Below, in pieces: positions 36,996 to 45,628 of a stretch of 64,000 bases of DNA. This DNA comes from an uncultured Lachnospira sp. (GTDB lineage: Bacteria; Bacillota; Clostridia; Lachnospirales; Lachnospiraceae). Position 1 is the first letter of the stretch. The number at the start of each line of letters is the position of its first letter. The notes under the pieces are model-generated. The model had not been told where the DNA came from, searched no databases, and saw only the letters and a program-made list of their open reading frames with translations. Where the stretch lies: positions 186,001 to 250,000 of the forward strand of contig CAJUTV010000002.1 of the NCBI GenBank assembly GCA_910589305.1, given 5' to 3'. The position numbers and the translations under genes are program-made.

Positions 36996-37991
36996 ATGAG
37001 TGAAAATTATGTGACAATGGCACATGGCAGCGGAGGTCTTGAAACGCAGAAATTAATTGATGAGATTTTTGCCACAGCATTTGGCAATAAATATTTAAGC
37101 CAGATGGAAGACAGTACTATTGTTGATGGAAGTCATAAAATAGCGTTGACAACGGATAGTTTTGTGGTAACACCAATTGAATTTTTGGGTGGTGATATTG
37201 GAAGGCTTTGTATTTGCGGCACAGTCAATGATTTACTGATGAGAGGTGCAACGCCAAAATATTTGACATGTGGCTTTATTATTGAGGAAGGTGCTTCTAT
37301 TGTTTCTTTAAAAAAGATTGCACAGTCAATGGAAGCGACTGCAAAAGAGGCAAATATTTTTATTGTTGCAGGAGATACCAAAGTAGTAAATGGTAAGGGC
37401 GATATCTATATTAATACAACAGGTGTTGGCTTTATTGATGAGAAGCAGGAAGAATTGGGCGCAAAGCGTTGTGAACAAGGCGATTCTATTATTGTATCCG
37501 GAAAATTGGGAGAACATCATGCAGCCATTCTTAGCAGCAGAATGAATATTGAAAATCAAATCCAAAGTGACTGTGCCCCATTAAATCACATGGTTATGGC
37601 GCTTCTTAGAGAAAAAATACAGATACATGCCATGCGTGATGTAACAAGAGGCGGATTAGCGACAATTTTAAAAGAATTGGCAGTTGTCTCTCAAAAAGAT
37701 TTTATTATTGGTGAGGATAGTTTGCCAGTATCAAGTACTGTAAAGGATTTTTGCGGCTTGTTGGGACTTGACCCATTGTATATGGGGAATGAGGGGAAAA
37801 TGGTTGCGGTCGTATCAAAAAATCATGCCCAGAAAGCTCTTGAAATTATACAAAACAGTCCATATGGACATGATGCAGCAATTATTGGACAAGTTGAGGA
37901 CGGCAATGGAAAATTGCTGATGAAAACATCCATAGGCGGACTACGCAATCTTGAGGTATTAACAGGAGAAGGATTGCCAAGAATTTGTTAA
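36996..37991 (+). CDS. hypE: Carbamoyl dehydratase HypE
   Basis: 331 aa. PurM/AIR-synthetase fold: HGSGGLETQKLI near the N-terminus, DSTIVDG, TTDSFVVTP and GTVNDLLMRGA with the ATP/metal residues. The C-terminal LPRIC ends in the essential cysteine that carries the carbamoyl group and turns it into thiocyanate for HypD. ATG 36996 follows GGGGA; an ATG four codons earlier overlaps that site. It ends the maturation cluster. Confidence 0.95.
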   Translation: MSENYVTMAHGSGGLETQKLIDEIFATAFGNKYLSQMEDSTIVDGSHKIALTTDSFVVTPIEFLGGDIGRLCICGTVNDLLMRGATPKYLTCGFIIEEGASIVSLKKIAQSMEATAKEANIFIVAGDTKVVNGKGDIYINTTGVGFIDEKQEELGAKRCEQGDSIIVSGKLGEHHAAILSSRMNIENQIQSDCAPLNHMVMALLREKIQIHAMRDVTRGGLATILKELAVVSQKDFIIGEDSLPVSSTVKDFCGLLGLDPLYMGNEGKMVAVVSKNHAQKALEIIQNSPYGHDAAIIGQVEDGNGKLLMKTSIGGLRNLEVLTGEGLPRIC

Positions 37992-38075
37992 TTATGTATA
38001 TTTATATGTCATTAAAATATATTTTTTTATCACAAATTATTAAATTAATTTTATATTTATAAATGCAGAAAAAGC

Positions 38076-38104
38076 ATGACAGAAACTTAACAAAGTGGTA
38101 TAAT
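38076..38104 (+). promoter_or_regulatory. Promoter of the fucO-type gene
   Basis: ATGACA (38076-38081), 17-base spacer, TATAAT (38099-38104). The spacer contains TTAACAA (38087-38093), a perfect Rex half-site, but the other half is poor. The leader of about 90 bases ends in AAGGAGG. Confidence 0.5.
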
Positions 38105-38203
38105 AATCCTATAAAACAAGTACATACAAGTTGGTTCATATTCGAGGGAGAACGGGCTTGCAGCTTGTTATAGATTACGTGAGTTAAGGAGGATTTTTTC
38201 AGA

Positions 38204-39352
38204 ATGGCAAACAGATTTGTACTCAATGAGACAAGTTATCATGGAGTAGGAGCGATTAAAGAGATTGCTAATGAAGTAAAAAGCAGAGGCTTTGTGAAAG
38301 CGTTTGTTTGTTCAGACCCTGATTTAATTCGGTTTGATGTGACAAAGAAAGTGACCGATGTTTTAGATAAAGCATCGATTTCTTATGAATTGTATAGTAA
38401 CATAAAGCCTAATCCTACGATTGAAAATGTCCAGACAGGTGTGGAGGCATTTAAAAAGAGTGGGGCTGACTGCATCATTGCAATCGGCGGAGGTTCTTCC
38501 ATTGATACCGCTAAAGCGATTGGTATCGTGGTAGAAAATCCAGAGTTTGCAGATATTCGTTCACTTGAAGGGGTTGCACCAACAAAGAAAAAGGCAGTGC
38601 CTATTATTGCAGTTCCGACTACAGCAGGTACAGCGGCTGAGGTTACAATTAACTATGTAATCACCGATGCAGATAAGAACAGAAAGATGGTTTGTGTTGA
38701 TGTTCACGATATTCCTGTTGTGGCAATTGTTGACCCAGATATGATGGCTTCAATGCCAAAGGGACTTACAGCAGCGACAGGTATGGATGCACTCACACAT
38801 GCGATTGAGGGTTACATAACGGCTGGTGCATGGGAACTTAGTGACATGTTTCATATAAAAGCTATAGAAATTATTTCTAAAAACCTTCGTGGCGCTGTGG
38901 ATAATACACCACAGGGACGAGAAGGCATGGCACTTGGTCAATATATAGCAGGTATGGGATTTTCTAATGTTGGACTTGGTATTGTTCACTCAATGGCACA
39001 CCCTTTAGGTGCGCTTTATGATACACCACATGGTATTGCTAATGCAATTATACTTCCTATAGTAATGGAATATAACGCTTCGGCTACTGGCGAGAAATAT
39101 AGGGATATCGCTAAAGCTATGGGCGTTGAGGGAGTAGATAGTATGAGTTTAGACGAGGCAAGAAAAGCAGCAGTTGATGCTGTAAAGCAGTTATCAAAGG
39201 ATGTTGGTATTCCAACAGACCTTAAAGATATTGTCAAAACGCAAGATGTTGATTTTCTGGCACAGTCTGCTTATGATGATGCTTGCAGACCAGGTAATCC
39301 GAGAGATACAAGTGTTGCCGATATTAAAGAATTATATCTTTCGCTTATGTAA
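38204..39352 (+). CDS. fucO: Iron-dependent alcohol dehydrogenase, FucO (lactaldehyde reductase) type
   Basis: 382 aa, matching E. coli FucO in length and in many segments: opening MANRFVLNETSYHGVGAI, IAIGGGSSIDTAKAIGI (NAD loop), PTTAGTAAEVTINYVITD, and metal ligands in DALTHAIEGY, HSMAHPLGALYDTPHG. The enzyme interconverts lactaldehyde and 1,2-propanediol, ending fucose or rhamnose breakdown, though this family also acts on other short aldehydes. It is monocistronic, with AAGGAGG before the ATG and a terminator after it. No other fucose or rhamnose gene is certain in the window. Confidence 0.9.
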   Translation: MANRFVLNETSYHGVGAIKEIANEVKSRGFVKAFVCSDPDLIRFDVTKKVTDVLDKASISYELYSNIKPNPTIENVQTGVEAFKKSGADCIIAIGGGSSIDTAKAIGIVVENPEFADIRSLEGVAPTKKKAVPIIAVPTTAGTAAEVTINYVITDADKNRKMVCVDVHDIPVVAIVDPDMMASMPKGLTAATGMDALTHAIEGYITAGAWELSDMFHIKAIEIISKNLRGAVDNTPQGREGMALGQYIAGMGFSNVGLGIVHSMAHPLGALYDTPHGIANAIILPIVMEYNASATGEKYRDIAKAMGVEGVDSMSLDEARKAAVDAVKQLSKDVGIPTDLKDIVKTQDVDFLAQSAYDDACRPGNPRDTSVADIKELYLSLM

Positions 39353-39382
39353 TACAATACAATGATTCAATGATATAAAAGG

Positions 39383-39428
39383 AAGCTGTTTCACAAAGAT
39401 GGATGTGAGGCAGCTTTTCTTTTTTTTA
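39383..39428 (+). terminator. Terminator after the fucO-type gene
   Basis: AAGCTGTTTCAC (39383-39394) pairs with GTGAGGCAGCTT (39405-39416, with mismatch/G-U), followed by TTCTTTTTTT. Confidence 0.85.
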
Positions 39429-39590
39429 CTTTACAGGAAAGTTTAACCAATCAGCAAGTTTATAATAAATTTTTATATATAATAAACTTTAAAAATAAAA
39501 TTAAAAGATTTAGCATATAATTCTTTTTTTTATACTTTTTACATTCAAAAATGAAAGATAAATGATATAGTTATTTTGTATTTTGACATC

Positions 39591-39712
39591 ATCAAGGAAG
39601 TTGCCTGCTTCAATATGGTAGAGATATAGGCGGGTGAGGATTGGTGCTGCAATAGTAGCTAGGCGGTTTAAGTAAGTATTGAAGCGGATTGTAAGTATCG
39701 TTTGATTTTTTT
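39591..39712 (+). ncRNA. Candidate structured RNA, copy 1, ending in a terminator
   Basis: Bases 39591-39676 align closely with 46565-46651. Shared blocks include ATCAAGGAAGT, TAGAGATATA, GCGGG, CAATAG, AGCTAGG and TAAG. Possible stems: CCTGC (39604-39608)/GCGGG (39630-39634), and TGCT (39645-39648)/AGTA (39654-39657). A terminator, AAGCGGAT-loop-ATCGTTT plus seven T, ends at 39712. GCTTCAATA (39607-39615) is exactly complementary to TATTGAAGC (39677-39685), which overlaps the terminator's left arm, so the two foldings exclude each other. I do not recognise the family. Direction is taken from the terminator. Confidence 0.5.
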
Positions 39713-39722
39713 AAAAAATATA

Positions 39723-39777
39723 TTGACAAATAAAAATGTGTATGGTAATCTCTAACTGTATTAATACAAATAGTACA
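39723..39777 (+). promoter_or_regulatory. Promoter and operator of the GntR-ABC operon
   Basis: TTGACA (39723-39728), 17-base spacer, TAATCT (39746-39751). Directly after it, TGTATTA (39757-39763) and TAGTACA (39771-39777) form an inverted repeat with 7-base spacing, like the operators of YtrA-type GntR repressors, at a place that would allow self-repression. Confidence 0.6.
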
Positions 39778-39823
39778 CTTAGCGCAAAGGTGTTTGAAAA
39801 AATTAGAAAAGGCGGATTAAATT

Positions 39824-40198
39824 ATGTTTGTAATTGACCTGATGTCACGGGTGCCGGTATACGAGCAGATTATTAATCAGGTTGAAGAAAAGATTCTTAT
39901 CGGCGTATTGAGGGCAGGAGACAAGATGCCTTCTGTGAGGAGTCTTTCTATTGAATTGTCTATTAATCCGAATACGATTCAAAAAGCATATACGGAATTA
40001 GACCGAAAGCAACTTATTGTTACGGTTCCTGGCAAAGGAGCATTTGTGTCGGATAAAGCAAGTGAAGTTATCTTAACAGCGTCACGGGATAGATTGACAG
40101 AACTTGCAAGCATGGTAAAACAGATGCATTTTGCAGGGATTCGTAAAGAGGAGATAATAGACATTGTAAATAAAGTGTATAGCGGCATTGAAATTTAG
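39824..40198 (+). CDS. GntR-family regulator, YtrA subfamily
   Basis: 124 aa. A winged-helix DNA-binding domain (residues about 8-75: VPVYEQIINQVEEKILIGVL, GDKMPSVRSLSIELSINPNT, GKGAFV) followed only by a short helical tail, which is the YtrA layout with no ligand domain. These repressors usually control the ABC transporter genes beside them. AAAAGG precedes the ATG. It is followed after 43 bases by an ABC ATPase gene, and its own promoter carries a matching inverted repeat. Confidence 0.9.
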   Translation: MFVIDLMSRVPVYEQIINQVEEKILIGVLRAGDKMPSVRSLSIELSINPNTIQKAYTELDRKQLIVTVPGKGAFVSDKASEVILTASRDRLTELASMVKQMHFAGIRKEEIIDIVNKVYSGIEI

Positions 40199-40210
40199 TT
40201 TACGCATAAT

Positions 40211-40244
40211 TTGCAGGTATTGGAAAGGCAAGGTTATTTAAATG
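40211..40244 (+). repeat. Leader repeat, copy 1 (short)
   Basis: TTGCAGGTATTGGAAAGGCA followed by AGGTTATTTAAATG ends in the start codon of the ABC ATPase gene. It matches the last ~33 bases of the leaders at 44571-44643 and 52710-52788 and contains the ribosome binding site GGAAAGG. Confidence 0.6.
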
Positions 40245-41165
40245 ATTAACGTAGAAGGAGTATCAAAAAATTTTGATAGTTTTAAGGCATTAGACGATAT
40301 TTCTTGCAGTATAGCTGACGGTTGTATATATGGCATGGTAGGCTCTAACGGCGCAGGAAAGTCAACATTTTTAAGAATATTGGCAGGTATATACAAAGCA
40401 GACAGCGGATATGTGTTTATGGAAGGGCAAAGTGTTTATGAGAATCCTGTAATAAAGGATAATATCGCGTTGGTTGCGGATGATTTATATTTTTTGCCAG
40501 GCGCAAATATGAAAAAGATGGCAAAGTTTTATGCGTCCATCTATGATAAATTTGATTATGAACGATTTAATTATTTATCAAATTTATTTAAATTGGATGT
40601 CACAAAAAGTATTTCAGATTTTTCTAAGGGCATGAAAAGACAGGTTGCAATTATACTGACACTTTCCACCAAAGCAAAATATATGTTTTTTGATGAAACA
40701 TTTGATGGATTAGACCCTGTTATGCGAAATCTGGTAAAAAAACTGATATGTGGCGATGTAGTAGACAAAGATGCAACCGTTATTGTCACATCACACTCCC
40801 TTCGAGAATTGGAGGATATCTGTGACCATCTCTCATTGCTTCATAAAGGCGGCTTGGTTCTTGACAGTGACGTACTGGAATTAAAGACTTCACAATTTAA
40901 GGTTCAGGTAGCGTTTAAAGAAGAATTTAATCAGGATAAATTTCAGCAGTTTGATGTGACTCGTTATCGTCAAGAAGCATCGGTTGCCAATATGATTGTC
41001 AACGGTGACAGAGAGGAGACCATTTGCAAACTAAGAGCGATGAATCCAGTTATTATGGATGTTCTTCCATTGTCTTTGGAAGAAGTGTTTACTTATGAGA
41101 TGGAAGCATTGGGATATACGTATGACAATGTAGATGTATCAAAAGGAGAGAAGAGCAATGAATAA
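40242..41165 (+). CDS. ABC transporter ATP-binding protein
   Basis: 307 aa. Walker A GSNGAGKST (about residues 35-43), signature FSKGMKRQ, Walker B YMFFDETFDGLDP, and switch His in IVTSHSLRELED. A C-terminal extension of about 90 residues resembles those of bacitracin/lantibiotic-type and YtrB-like ATPases. It works with the permease encoded next, whose start overlaps its end by 8 bases. Regulated with the YtrA-type repressor upstream; likely role is export or envelope-stress defence; substrate unknown. Confidence 0.93.
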   Translation: MINVEGVSKNFDSFKALDDISCSIADGCIYGMVGSNGAGKSTFLRILAGIYKADSGYVFMEGQSVYENPVIKDNIALVADDLYFLPGANMKKMAKFYASIYDKFDYERFNYLSNLFKLDVTKSISDFSKGMKRQVAIILTLSTKAKYMFFDETFDGLDPVMRNLVKKLICGDVVDKDATVIVTSHSLRELEDICDHLSLLHKGGLVLDSDVLELKTSQFKVQVAFKEEFNQDKFQQFDVTRYRQEASVANMIVNGDREETICKLRAMNPVIMDVLPLSLEEVFTYEMEALGYTYDNVDVSKGEKSNE

Positions 41166-43257
41166 TAAAAAGATATTTAGTGTCAATATGTTCTGGCAGA
41201 CCTTTAAACAGCTTAAAGTAGTAGGAATATTGAGTATGGCAGTCACTTTATTTTTTGTGGTATTTCCACAGATTAACGATGCTTTATACTATCTTAAACA
41301 TATAAAATTATATGGGGAAGAACAAATGGATGCATCGGCAAAAATGGTTTATGCTTCCAATATTGACGTTCTTTCTATTACCTTTATTCTGTTTACCCCA
41401 ATATTGGTATTGTATGTGTGGAATTTTCTGAATAAGAAAAATTCAAGTGATTTTTATCATTCATTGCCATATAAAAGAGAATGTTTATATTTTTCTAAGA
41501 TTGCTGCTGTATTTGCATGGCAAGTTATTATACATGTTGTGACTTATCTTTGTTTGATAATTACATTTGCTGTATTTAAAGACTGTTTTATTGTTGAAAT
41601 GTGGATGGTTTTTCGAGTATTTTTAAGTATATTTATAGCAAATTTATTGTGCGGCAGTGCAATTTCACTGGCATGTGCGCTTACAGGCAATGTGTTTAGC
41701 AATATTTGTCTTTCAGGATTGATTATATTTTTACCGCGTTTTTTGTGTATTATGATAGAAGCGTTTGCTACAATGAAAGTTCCAACGGTAAGTGATTATC
41801 AAGTATTTCCACTGATTAATGATGCACATAATATTGTAGCAGGCTATATTTTAAGAGCGTTTGTACAAATTGATTATAATAGCTTGATGTTTTCTGTTTC
41901 AAGTTTAGTATATACCCTTATATTAGCATTCATATATATGGGGTTAGGATTATTAGTATTTAAGTTTAGAAAGAGTGAAGCTGCACAAAAGTCGGCATTA
42001 AATAAAAAGCTTCAAGTGGCAATCAGTATGACATTGGGATTTGTAATATGTTTTATTAGTGTTATATTTACATTTGCAGAAGATGAAGGTGACAGAGATT
42101 ATATTATGCTTGTTGTGTTCTTTCTTGTGGCAGCATTTGTGATTATTGTTTATGAGCTGGCGACAGGCAAGAAAAATCATTTGCTGCAACGCAGTGTTCC
42201 ATCCATTTTGATGGCATATGTATTATCTTTAATATTTGGTGTGCTTGTGGGAACAGTGGCTGATGGAATGCTAGAATATGCACCAAAAGCACAAAGTATT
42301 GATTATATAAAGATTAATGGAATGTCGGATAATCAGGCTTCCATGTATGGTTATAGGGCTGCCAATTATTTTGACAGTATTATTGAGGGGATTCAGATAA
42401 AAGATAAGCAAAGCTGTGAAATCGTGGCAAAAGCGATTGCGGATAATAATTCTATTATCAAAAACAATAAACAGTATTATAAAGAATTTAATTCGGACAA
42501 TTATGTCAAGATGGATATTTTTGTCAAAGATGGTTTAATAGGCGCAAATAGAAAAGTCTATATTAAAAGTGAGGATATTAACGTGATAGCTACAGCGGCA
42601 GGCAAGGAAGAAAAATATCGGGAACGAATTAAAAGCCTTCCCATTGCAGAGGAGGCTGCTATCATTTGGGACTCAGCTTATATGGATGTTAAAAATTCAA
42701 GGCGCATTTATAACATTTATAAGGAAGAGTATTATAACATGGATTATGAGAAGATTTTAAACCATATGGTTACTCCAAATCCGCTTATACAGATGAGTTT
42801 AACGTTTAATTCAAAAGGAAAGACGTATGAAGCACAGCTTCCAATTACTTCACAGACACCAAAAGCGGCACAAAGTTATGTTGAGTATACCAATGAGATG
42901 TGTATACAAAATAACAGCAGTGAGATGAATCAAGTAAAGGAAATTTTAGAAAATTTGAGTGCTGGGCATAGTGTAAGTTTAAGTAAACATGAAAGTTTAT
43001 CAATTGATATTGTCAATGCAAGTATAGAAGATAACAATGTTATGGAAAGTCAAAATAATACTACTGTTGTGGGTAATCAGTATAATGATACGCTTATATG
43101 GGATTCATCCAATCAGGAAATTATAGATAAGTGTATTACAGCTTTGGAAGAAAAAAATGCAAAGAAACAATTTAATATGAATGCACCAATTTATAGAATA
43201 ACATATACCAATTATGATAAAGAAGATAATAATAGAATGGAATACTATGTACAATAA
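41158..43257 (+). CDS. ABC transporter permease, large
   Basis: 699 aa. About ten or more helices fall in two groups: residues about 20-250 (six) and about 270-400. A hydrophilic C-terminal part of roughly 280 residues follows, rich in Asn, Lys and Tyr, probably outside the membrane. The NKKNSSDFYHSLPYKRECLYFSK segment in the first loop is common in permeases paired with YtrA regulators in clostridia. ATG 41158 follows AAGGAGAG and overlaps the ATPase gene, showing translational coupling. Substrate not predictable. Confidence 0.85.
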   Translation: MNNKKIFSVNMFWQTFKQLKVVGILSMAVTLFFVVFPQINDALYYLKHIKLYGEEQMDASAKMVYASNIDVLSITFILFTPILVLYVWNFLNKKNSSDFYHSLPYKRECLYFSKIAAVFAWQVIIHVVTYLCLIITFAVFKDCFIVEMWMVFRVFLSIFIANLLCGSAISLACALTGNVFSNICLSGLIIFLPRFLCIMIEAFATMKVPTVSDYQVFPLINDAHNIVAGYILRAFVQIDYNSLMFSVSSLVYTLILAFIYMGLGLLVFKFRKSEAAQKSALNKKLQVAISMTLGFVICFISVIFTFAEDEGDRDYIMLVVFFLVAAFVIIVYELATGKKNHLLQRSVPSILMAYVLSLIFGVLVGTVADGMLEYAPKAQSIDYIKINGMSDNQASMYGYRAANYFDSIIEGIQIKDKQSCEIVAKAIADNNSIIKNNKQYYKEFNSDNYVKMDIFVKDGLIGANRKVYIKSEDINVIATAAGKEEKYRERIKSLPIAEEAAIIWDSAYMDVKNSRRIYNIYKEEYYNMDYEKILNHMVTPNPLIQMSLTFNSKGKTYEAQLPITSQTPKAAQSYVEYTNEMCIQNNSSEMNQVKEILENLSAGHSVSLSKHESLSIDIVNASIEDNNVMESQNNTTVVGNQYNDTLIWDSSNQEIIDKCITALEEKNAKKQFNMNAPIYRITYTNYDKEDNNRMEYYVQ

Positions 43258-43300
43258 AATATAAAAGGATAGTTGTTCTATCTATGAGATGAATGTATAA

Positions 43301-43340
43301 GAGCTGCAAACAATTTTTTAGTTGGATGCAGCTCTTTTTT
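43301..43340 (+). terminator. Terminator after the ABC operon
   Basis: GAGCTGCA (43301-43308) pairs exactly with TGCAGCTC (43327-43334), followed by TTTTTT. Confidence 0.9.
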
Positions 43341-43429
43341 ACACGCATTGACTTTGATTTAATTGTTGGAAAAAATAATTACAAGGCAAAGGTTGTTTGT
43401 TAAAATAAAAAAATACCAGGAGGATAAAA

Positions 43430-44019
43430 TTGGGTAGTTGGGCGAAATATGCCTACGCTTGTATTCCGCCTGTATCAGTTACCGTGCCATTGTCTTATTT
43501 GGGATGGTTGATAAGAAAGAACAGGATTTAAATCATGTATTGAATGAAATTCAGACTTTATCAGATGAATTTGGTGTTACACTTAGCTTAATTAATGATA
43601 TTTCTGAGTCAACCAATTTGCTGGCGTTAAATGCTTCGATTGAAGCTGCCAGAGCTGGAGAAGCTGGAAAGGGATTTGCGGTTGTTGCCGCAGAAGTCGG
43701 AAAGCTTGCCAATAATACACAGGAATCTTTACAGGTTGTTCAGTCTGTTATTGAGCGGATACAGCAAAATGTTGAAGAAATTACGGTACAGGTGGAAGAA
43801 AATTCACAAAAGATGGGAACACAGAATGAATATTTTACAAATGTATTTCAGTGTATGCAGACAATGACAAAGCTTTTGACGATTTCTGCAAATGCAGTAG
43901 AAACTATGGGTGAAGCTCACAGCAGGCAAGCTGAAGTGATACAAAAGACAGTGTCAATCAATCAGGATATTGCAGAAAGTGTCCAAAGTGAAAAGGAGCA
44001 GATAGACTTAGATAAATAA
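43430..44019 (+). pseudogene. Short methyl-accepting chemotaxis-like protein with N-terminal frameshift
   Basis: The main frame (from TTG 43438, 193 aa) has the MCP signalling tip: NDISESTNLLALNASIEAARAGE and GKGFAVVAAEVGKLAN, then a helical return arm. The first 25 residues in this frame look non-native. AGGAGG lies 6 bases before a TTG at 43430 in another frame, whose product SWAKYAYACIPPVSVTVPLS reads like a membrane anchor but hits a stop near 43530. A one-base indel near 43500-43525 would join anchor and signalling domain, so the gene is probably frameshifted. No ligand or HAMP domain is present even in the joined form. The alternative is a short soluble signalling protein using TTG 43438. 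Confidence 0.6.
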
Positions 44020-44201
44020 TCAACAAAATAAAAGTTCAATTAATTAATATGTATAAAAAAAAATACATAATAACTGGTTGCAATTTTTGGCAATTTAATG
44101 TAATCTTATTGTGTAAGTGATGTGTTTGATTATTTTTATAAAGATACATTTCTTATTTTATGTTTAGGTGATGTCATAATCATATATATTCTTTTCCAAA
44201 T

Positions 44202-44246
44202 TGGGCGTTCGTTATGGGTTTTTACCTTTGAACGCTCATTTTGTTA
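44202..44246 (+). terminator. Terminator in the 44.0-44.6 kb gap
   Basis: GGGCGTTC (44203-44210) pairs with GAACGCTC (44230-44237, one G-U), followed by ATTTTG. It lies 180 bases after the chemotaxis-like gene; no gene is seen between them. Confidence 0.65.
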
Positions 44247-44344
44247 TGGATTGATTTAAATGTAATTGTAAACAAAGATGATTTAGATTTTTATTGATGC
44301 TGTTTAGAAGGTTTATAAATTTTTTGATTTCTATTATATGGATT

Positions 44345-44463
44345 TATGGTATAATAACCACAGCAAAGCTGTGATATTTAAGTTTGCTTCGCAAACTTCT
44401 GGCATTTAACAATATGCTTATTTATGGTATAATAACCACAGCAAAGCTGTGGTACTTTTTTTA
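44345..44463 (+). repeat. Two copies of the promoter-hairpin repeat before the DUF4097 lipoprotein gene
   Basis: Copy 3 (44345-44376): TATGGTATAATAACC, an extended -10 (TGGTATAAT), then CACAGC-AAA-GCTGTG, then a second hairpin AAGTTTGC-TTC-GCAAACTT (44380-44398). Copy 4 (44423-44463): the same TATGGTATAATAACC, then CCACAGC-AAA-GCTGTGG, TAC and seven T, so promoter and terminator-like hairpin are back to back. The rest of the 44.02-44.64 kb gap has no gene I can support. Confidence 0.8.
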
Positions 44464-44570
44464 TGATTTTGTGTTTGTGCTATTTGTACATAAGTACCTA
44501 AAAAACCAAAAGGTTTTTGCACAAAAGCAACGTGGAATAAAGGATAATGTGAAAAATAAAGGATGTTTGA

Positions 44571-44643
44571 TGTGTGTCTGCATATAGAATAGCAAACGGT
44601 TTATTAAATTCGCAGATTACGGAAAGGTAGGGTTATTTTTATG
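44571..44643 (+). repeat. Leader repeat, copy 2
   Basis: Starts TGTGTGTCTGCATATAGAAT, then AGCAAACGGTTTATTAAA and TTCGCAGATTACGGAAAGG, ending TAGGGTTATTTTTATG at the lipoprotein start. It aligns along its whole length with 52710-52788 (one 7-base gap). GGAAAGG is the ribosome binding site for both genes. Confidence 0.75.
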
Positions 44644-45420
44644 AAAACAAAAAAGAAGTTTTTAAGTGTGTTATTATTATGTGTGATATTGTGTCTAGTT
44701 TTATCAGGGTGCAGTAATACAACTTATTTTTATGATGATTTTGATAAGTATACAAAAGGAGGAGCAACACTTGAAACCGTCATTAAAAATATTGAGATTG
44801 ACTGGATTAGCGGTGATGTAAAGATATTGAAACATGCTAAAAATACGATTGCATTTAATGAGACATCAAATAAAAAAGTTAATGATGATACTTCCATGTA
44901 TTATTATGTAGAAGATGATACATTACATATTAAATTTGCTAAATCAGGAAAATTTCGTTTTTCAAATTTGGAAAAATCACTTACCGTTGAATTGCCAGAG
45001 TCCCTTTTGTTAGATGAGGTTGATATTAATATGGTGTCTGCTGATTTGACTATGGATAATATTAATGTTAAAGAACTTGACATAGATACAGTATCAGGCG
45101 ATATTGTAGCCAAATCGTCTGCAATGGAAGATTTTGATATTGATTCGGTTAGCGGCAGTATTAATTTAATCACATCAACATGTCCTCAAAAAGGAAAATT
45201 TAATTCGGTGTCAGGGTCTATTTGTTTTGAATTGCCACAAGATGCTGGTTATGAAGTAGAATTTGTTACAGTGAGCGGAGATTATAACAATGATGGATTT
45301 TCGACCAAAAAAAGTGGAAATACCTATACAGTTGGTGATGGAAAAGCAAAGTATAAAGTTAATACCGTTTCAGGAGATTTTAGTGTAAGACACAAAAATA
45401 TGTCTTTGGATTATATTTAA
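44641..45420 (+). CDS. DUF4097-type lipoprotein
   Basis: 259 aa. Signal peptide with lipobox (KKKFLSVLLLCVILCLV then LSGC) for lipid anchoring. The mature part is a repeated beta structure: SGDV, VSADLTMDNI, VSGDIVAKSS, VSGSINLITS, VSGSICFELP, VSGDYNNDG and VSGDFSVR, about every 20-25 residues, typical of DUF4097 proteins that form a beta-helix-like fold. Function of the family is not established; it often accompanies envelope-stress regulators. The start is fixed by the leader repeat's GGAAAGG. Confidence 0.85.
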   Translation: MKTKKKFLSVLLLCVILCLVLSGCSNTTYFYDDFDKYTKGGATLETVIKNIEIDWISGDVKILKHAKNTIAFNETSNKKVNDDTSMYYYVEDDTLHIKFAKSGKFRFSNLEKSLTVELPESLLLDEVDINMVSADLTMDNINVKELDIDTVSGDIVAKSSAMEDFDIDSVSGSINLITSTCPQKGKFNSVSGSICFELPQDAGYEVEFVTVSGDYNNDGFSTKKSGNTYTVGDGKAKYKVNTVSGDFSVRHKNMSLDYI

Positions 45421-45628
45421 CTCCATTAGAGAAATCCCTATATAATGTCATAGAGGCATAAGTGGGGAATTGTAACGATTTTGCAATAGCAGAATATTTT
45501 AAAGTAATAGTTCAGTTATATATTGCTATAAAAAATGCTGTCGGCATCTTTGTAAATAGTTTGATTGAATGGTTATATAAAAAAATAAGTTGTATAAAAC
45601 ATATTTGAATGAGAAAGGTTTTATAAAA

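Noticed and set aside
44384..44587. 67-codon frame between the hairpin repeats
   Set aside because: It runs through two promoter-hairpin repeats and a palindrome, lacks a ribosome binding site, and ends inside the leader repeat.
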